5,744 nucleotides of DNA from Thermoplasmata archaeon. Lineage in GTDB: Archaea > Thermoplasmatota > Thermoplasmata > Thermoplasmatales > Thermoplasmataceae. Location of the stretch: NCBI GenBank assembly GCA_021850835.1, contig JAJZKS010000126.1, positions 1 through 5,744 of the forward strand, given 5' to 3'. Position 1 is the first letter of the stretch; each line of letters opens with the position of its first letter. The position numbers and the translations under genes were made by a program. The notes under the pieces were generated by a model. That model was not told the DNA's origin and did no database searches. It saw only the letters and a list, made by a program, of their open reading frames with translations. Of the stretch, positions 5,588-5,744 are shown piece after piece.

Positions 5588-5744
5588 ATGCAGGAAAGTG
5601 CTAATAATGGTAGAAAGGAAGTCGGATTAAGGAGAGAACTTGGTTTCTGGGAAGTATTTTTTATGTCAATTGGAGGACAAGCTCCCTTCCTGTCAATGCT
5701 GACTTATGCAACAGCAGTTATGATTTTGGCTCTTTATTTCTCAC
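5588..5744 (+). CDS. Probable APC-superfamily amino acid permease, N-terminus only
   Basis: The frame is open from ATG 5588 to the right edge and encodes 52 residues plus one base. A short polar start (MQESANNGRKEVGL) leads to RRELGFWEVFFMSIGGQAPF and then a hydrophobic stretch to the edge. The pattern (basic residues, L-G-x-x-x-x-x-F-x-x-I-G-G, then the first membrane helix broken by small residues) is that of APC-superfamily amino acid/polyamine transporters, where this glycine motif helps bind the substrate's amino acid group. Substrate and full length cannot be judged. It is separated from the arsenic operon by both insertion sequences and has its own probable promoter, so it is likely a separate transcription unit. 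An ATG at 5568 reaches a stop after four codons and is not the start. Confidence 0.6.
   Translation, partial: MQESANNGRKEVGLRRELGFWEVFFMSIGGQAPFLSMLTYATAVMILALYFS

Noticed and set aside
5523..5744. The last frame as the missing C-terminal half of the transporter
   Set aside because: It begins with its own ATG, a short polar N-terminus and an APC-type first helix, so it is a new gene and not an MFS second half.
1..5744. CRISPR array, tRNA, rRNA, toxin-antitoxin pair or defence island
   Set aside because: No regularly spaced repeats, no tRNA-like or rRNA-like sequence and no small overlapping toxin-antitoxin gene pair were found. All substantial coding sequence is explained by the arsenic operon, two insertion sequences and one permease.

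Overview
The window looks archaeal and is most likely from a Thermoplasmatales-type acidophile (Ferroplasma, Thermoplasma, Cuniculiplasma and relatives). This placement is an inference. It rests on GGTGA-type Shine-Dalgarno sites, an A/T-only TATA-like box about 26 bases before a gene with no ribosome binding site, heavy use of AGG/AGA and ATA codons, and two insertion-sequence types (IS1634-like and IS630-like) common in archaea. No rRNA or tRNA is present to fix the taxon.

Bases 1-2776 hold a tightly packed four-gene operon on the + strand. It encodes a DJ-1/PfpI-family protein (99-611), an Acr3-family arsenite efflux permease (608-1660), an ArsR/SmtB-family metalloregulator with a Cys-Ala-Cys pair (1657-2046), and the N-terminal half of a major facilitator transporter (2036-2776). 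Each gene overlaps the next (4, 4 and 11 bases), and GGTGA sites inside the preceding genes serve arsR and the transporter. The natural reading is a self-regulated arsenic response: efflux by Acr3, derepression by ArsR when As(III) binds, with a DJ-1-like stress protein made first. The transporter stops at the start of its seventh membrane segment, and its missing half is nowhere in the window.

Bases 2794-4532 are an apparently complete IS1634-like element on the - strand. It has one intact 494-residue DDE transposase, 13-base perfect terminal inverted repeats and a 5-base TATAT direct repeat at the flanks. About 13 bases further on (roughly 4552-5520) lies a dead IS630-like element. Its transposase can be pieced together across three reading frames and has at least three lesions: an internal deletion, a one-base loss and a one-base gain. 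Imperfect inverted repeats and TA dinucleotides mark its probable ends.

From 5588 to the right edge is the start of a probable APC-superfamily amino acid permease with its own upstream A/T-rich promoter-like stretch. The region is therefore an arsenic operon whose 3' end has eroded into an insertion-sequence cluster. I see no CRISPR array, RNA gene or clearly new defence system. The least ordinary points are the DJ-1-acr3-arsR gene order and the truncated transporter at the insertion-sequence junction.
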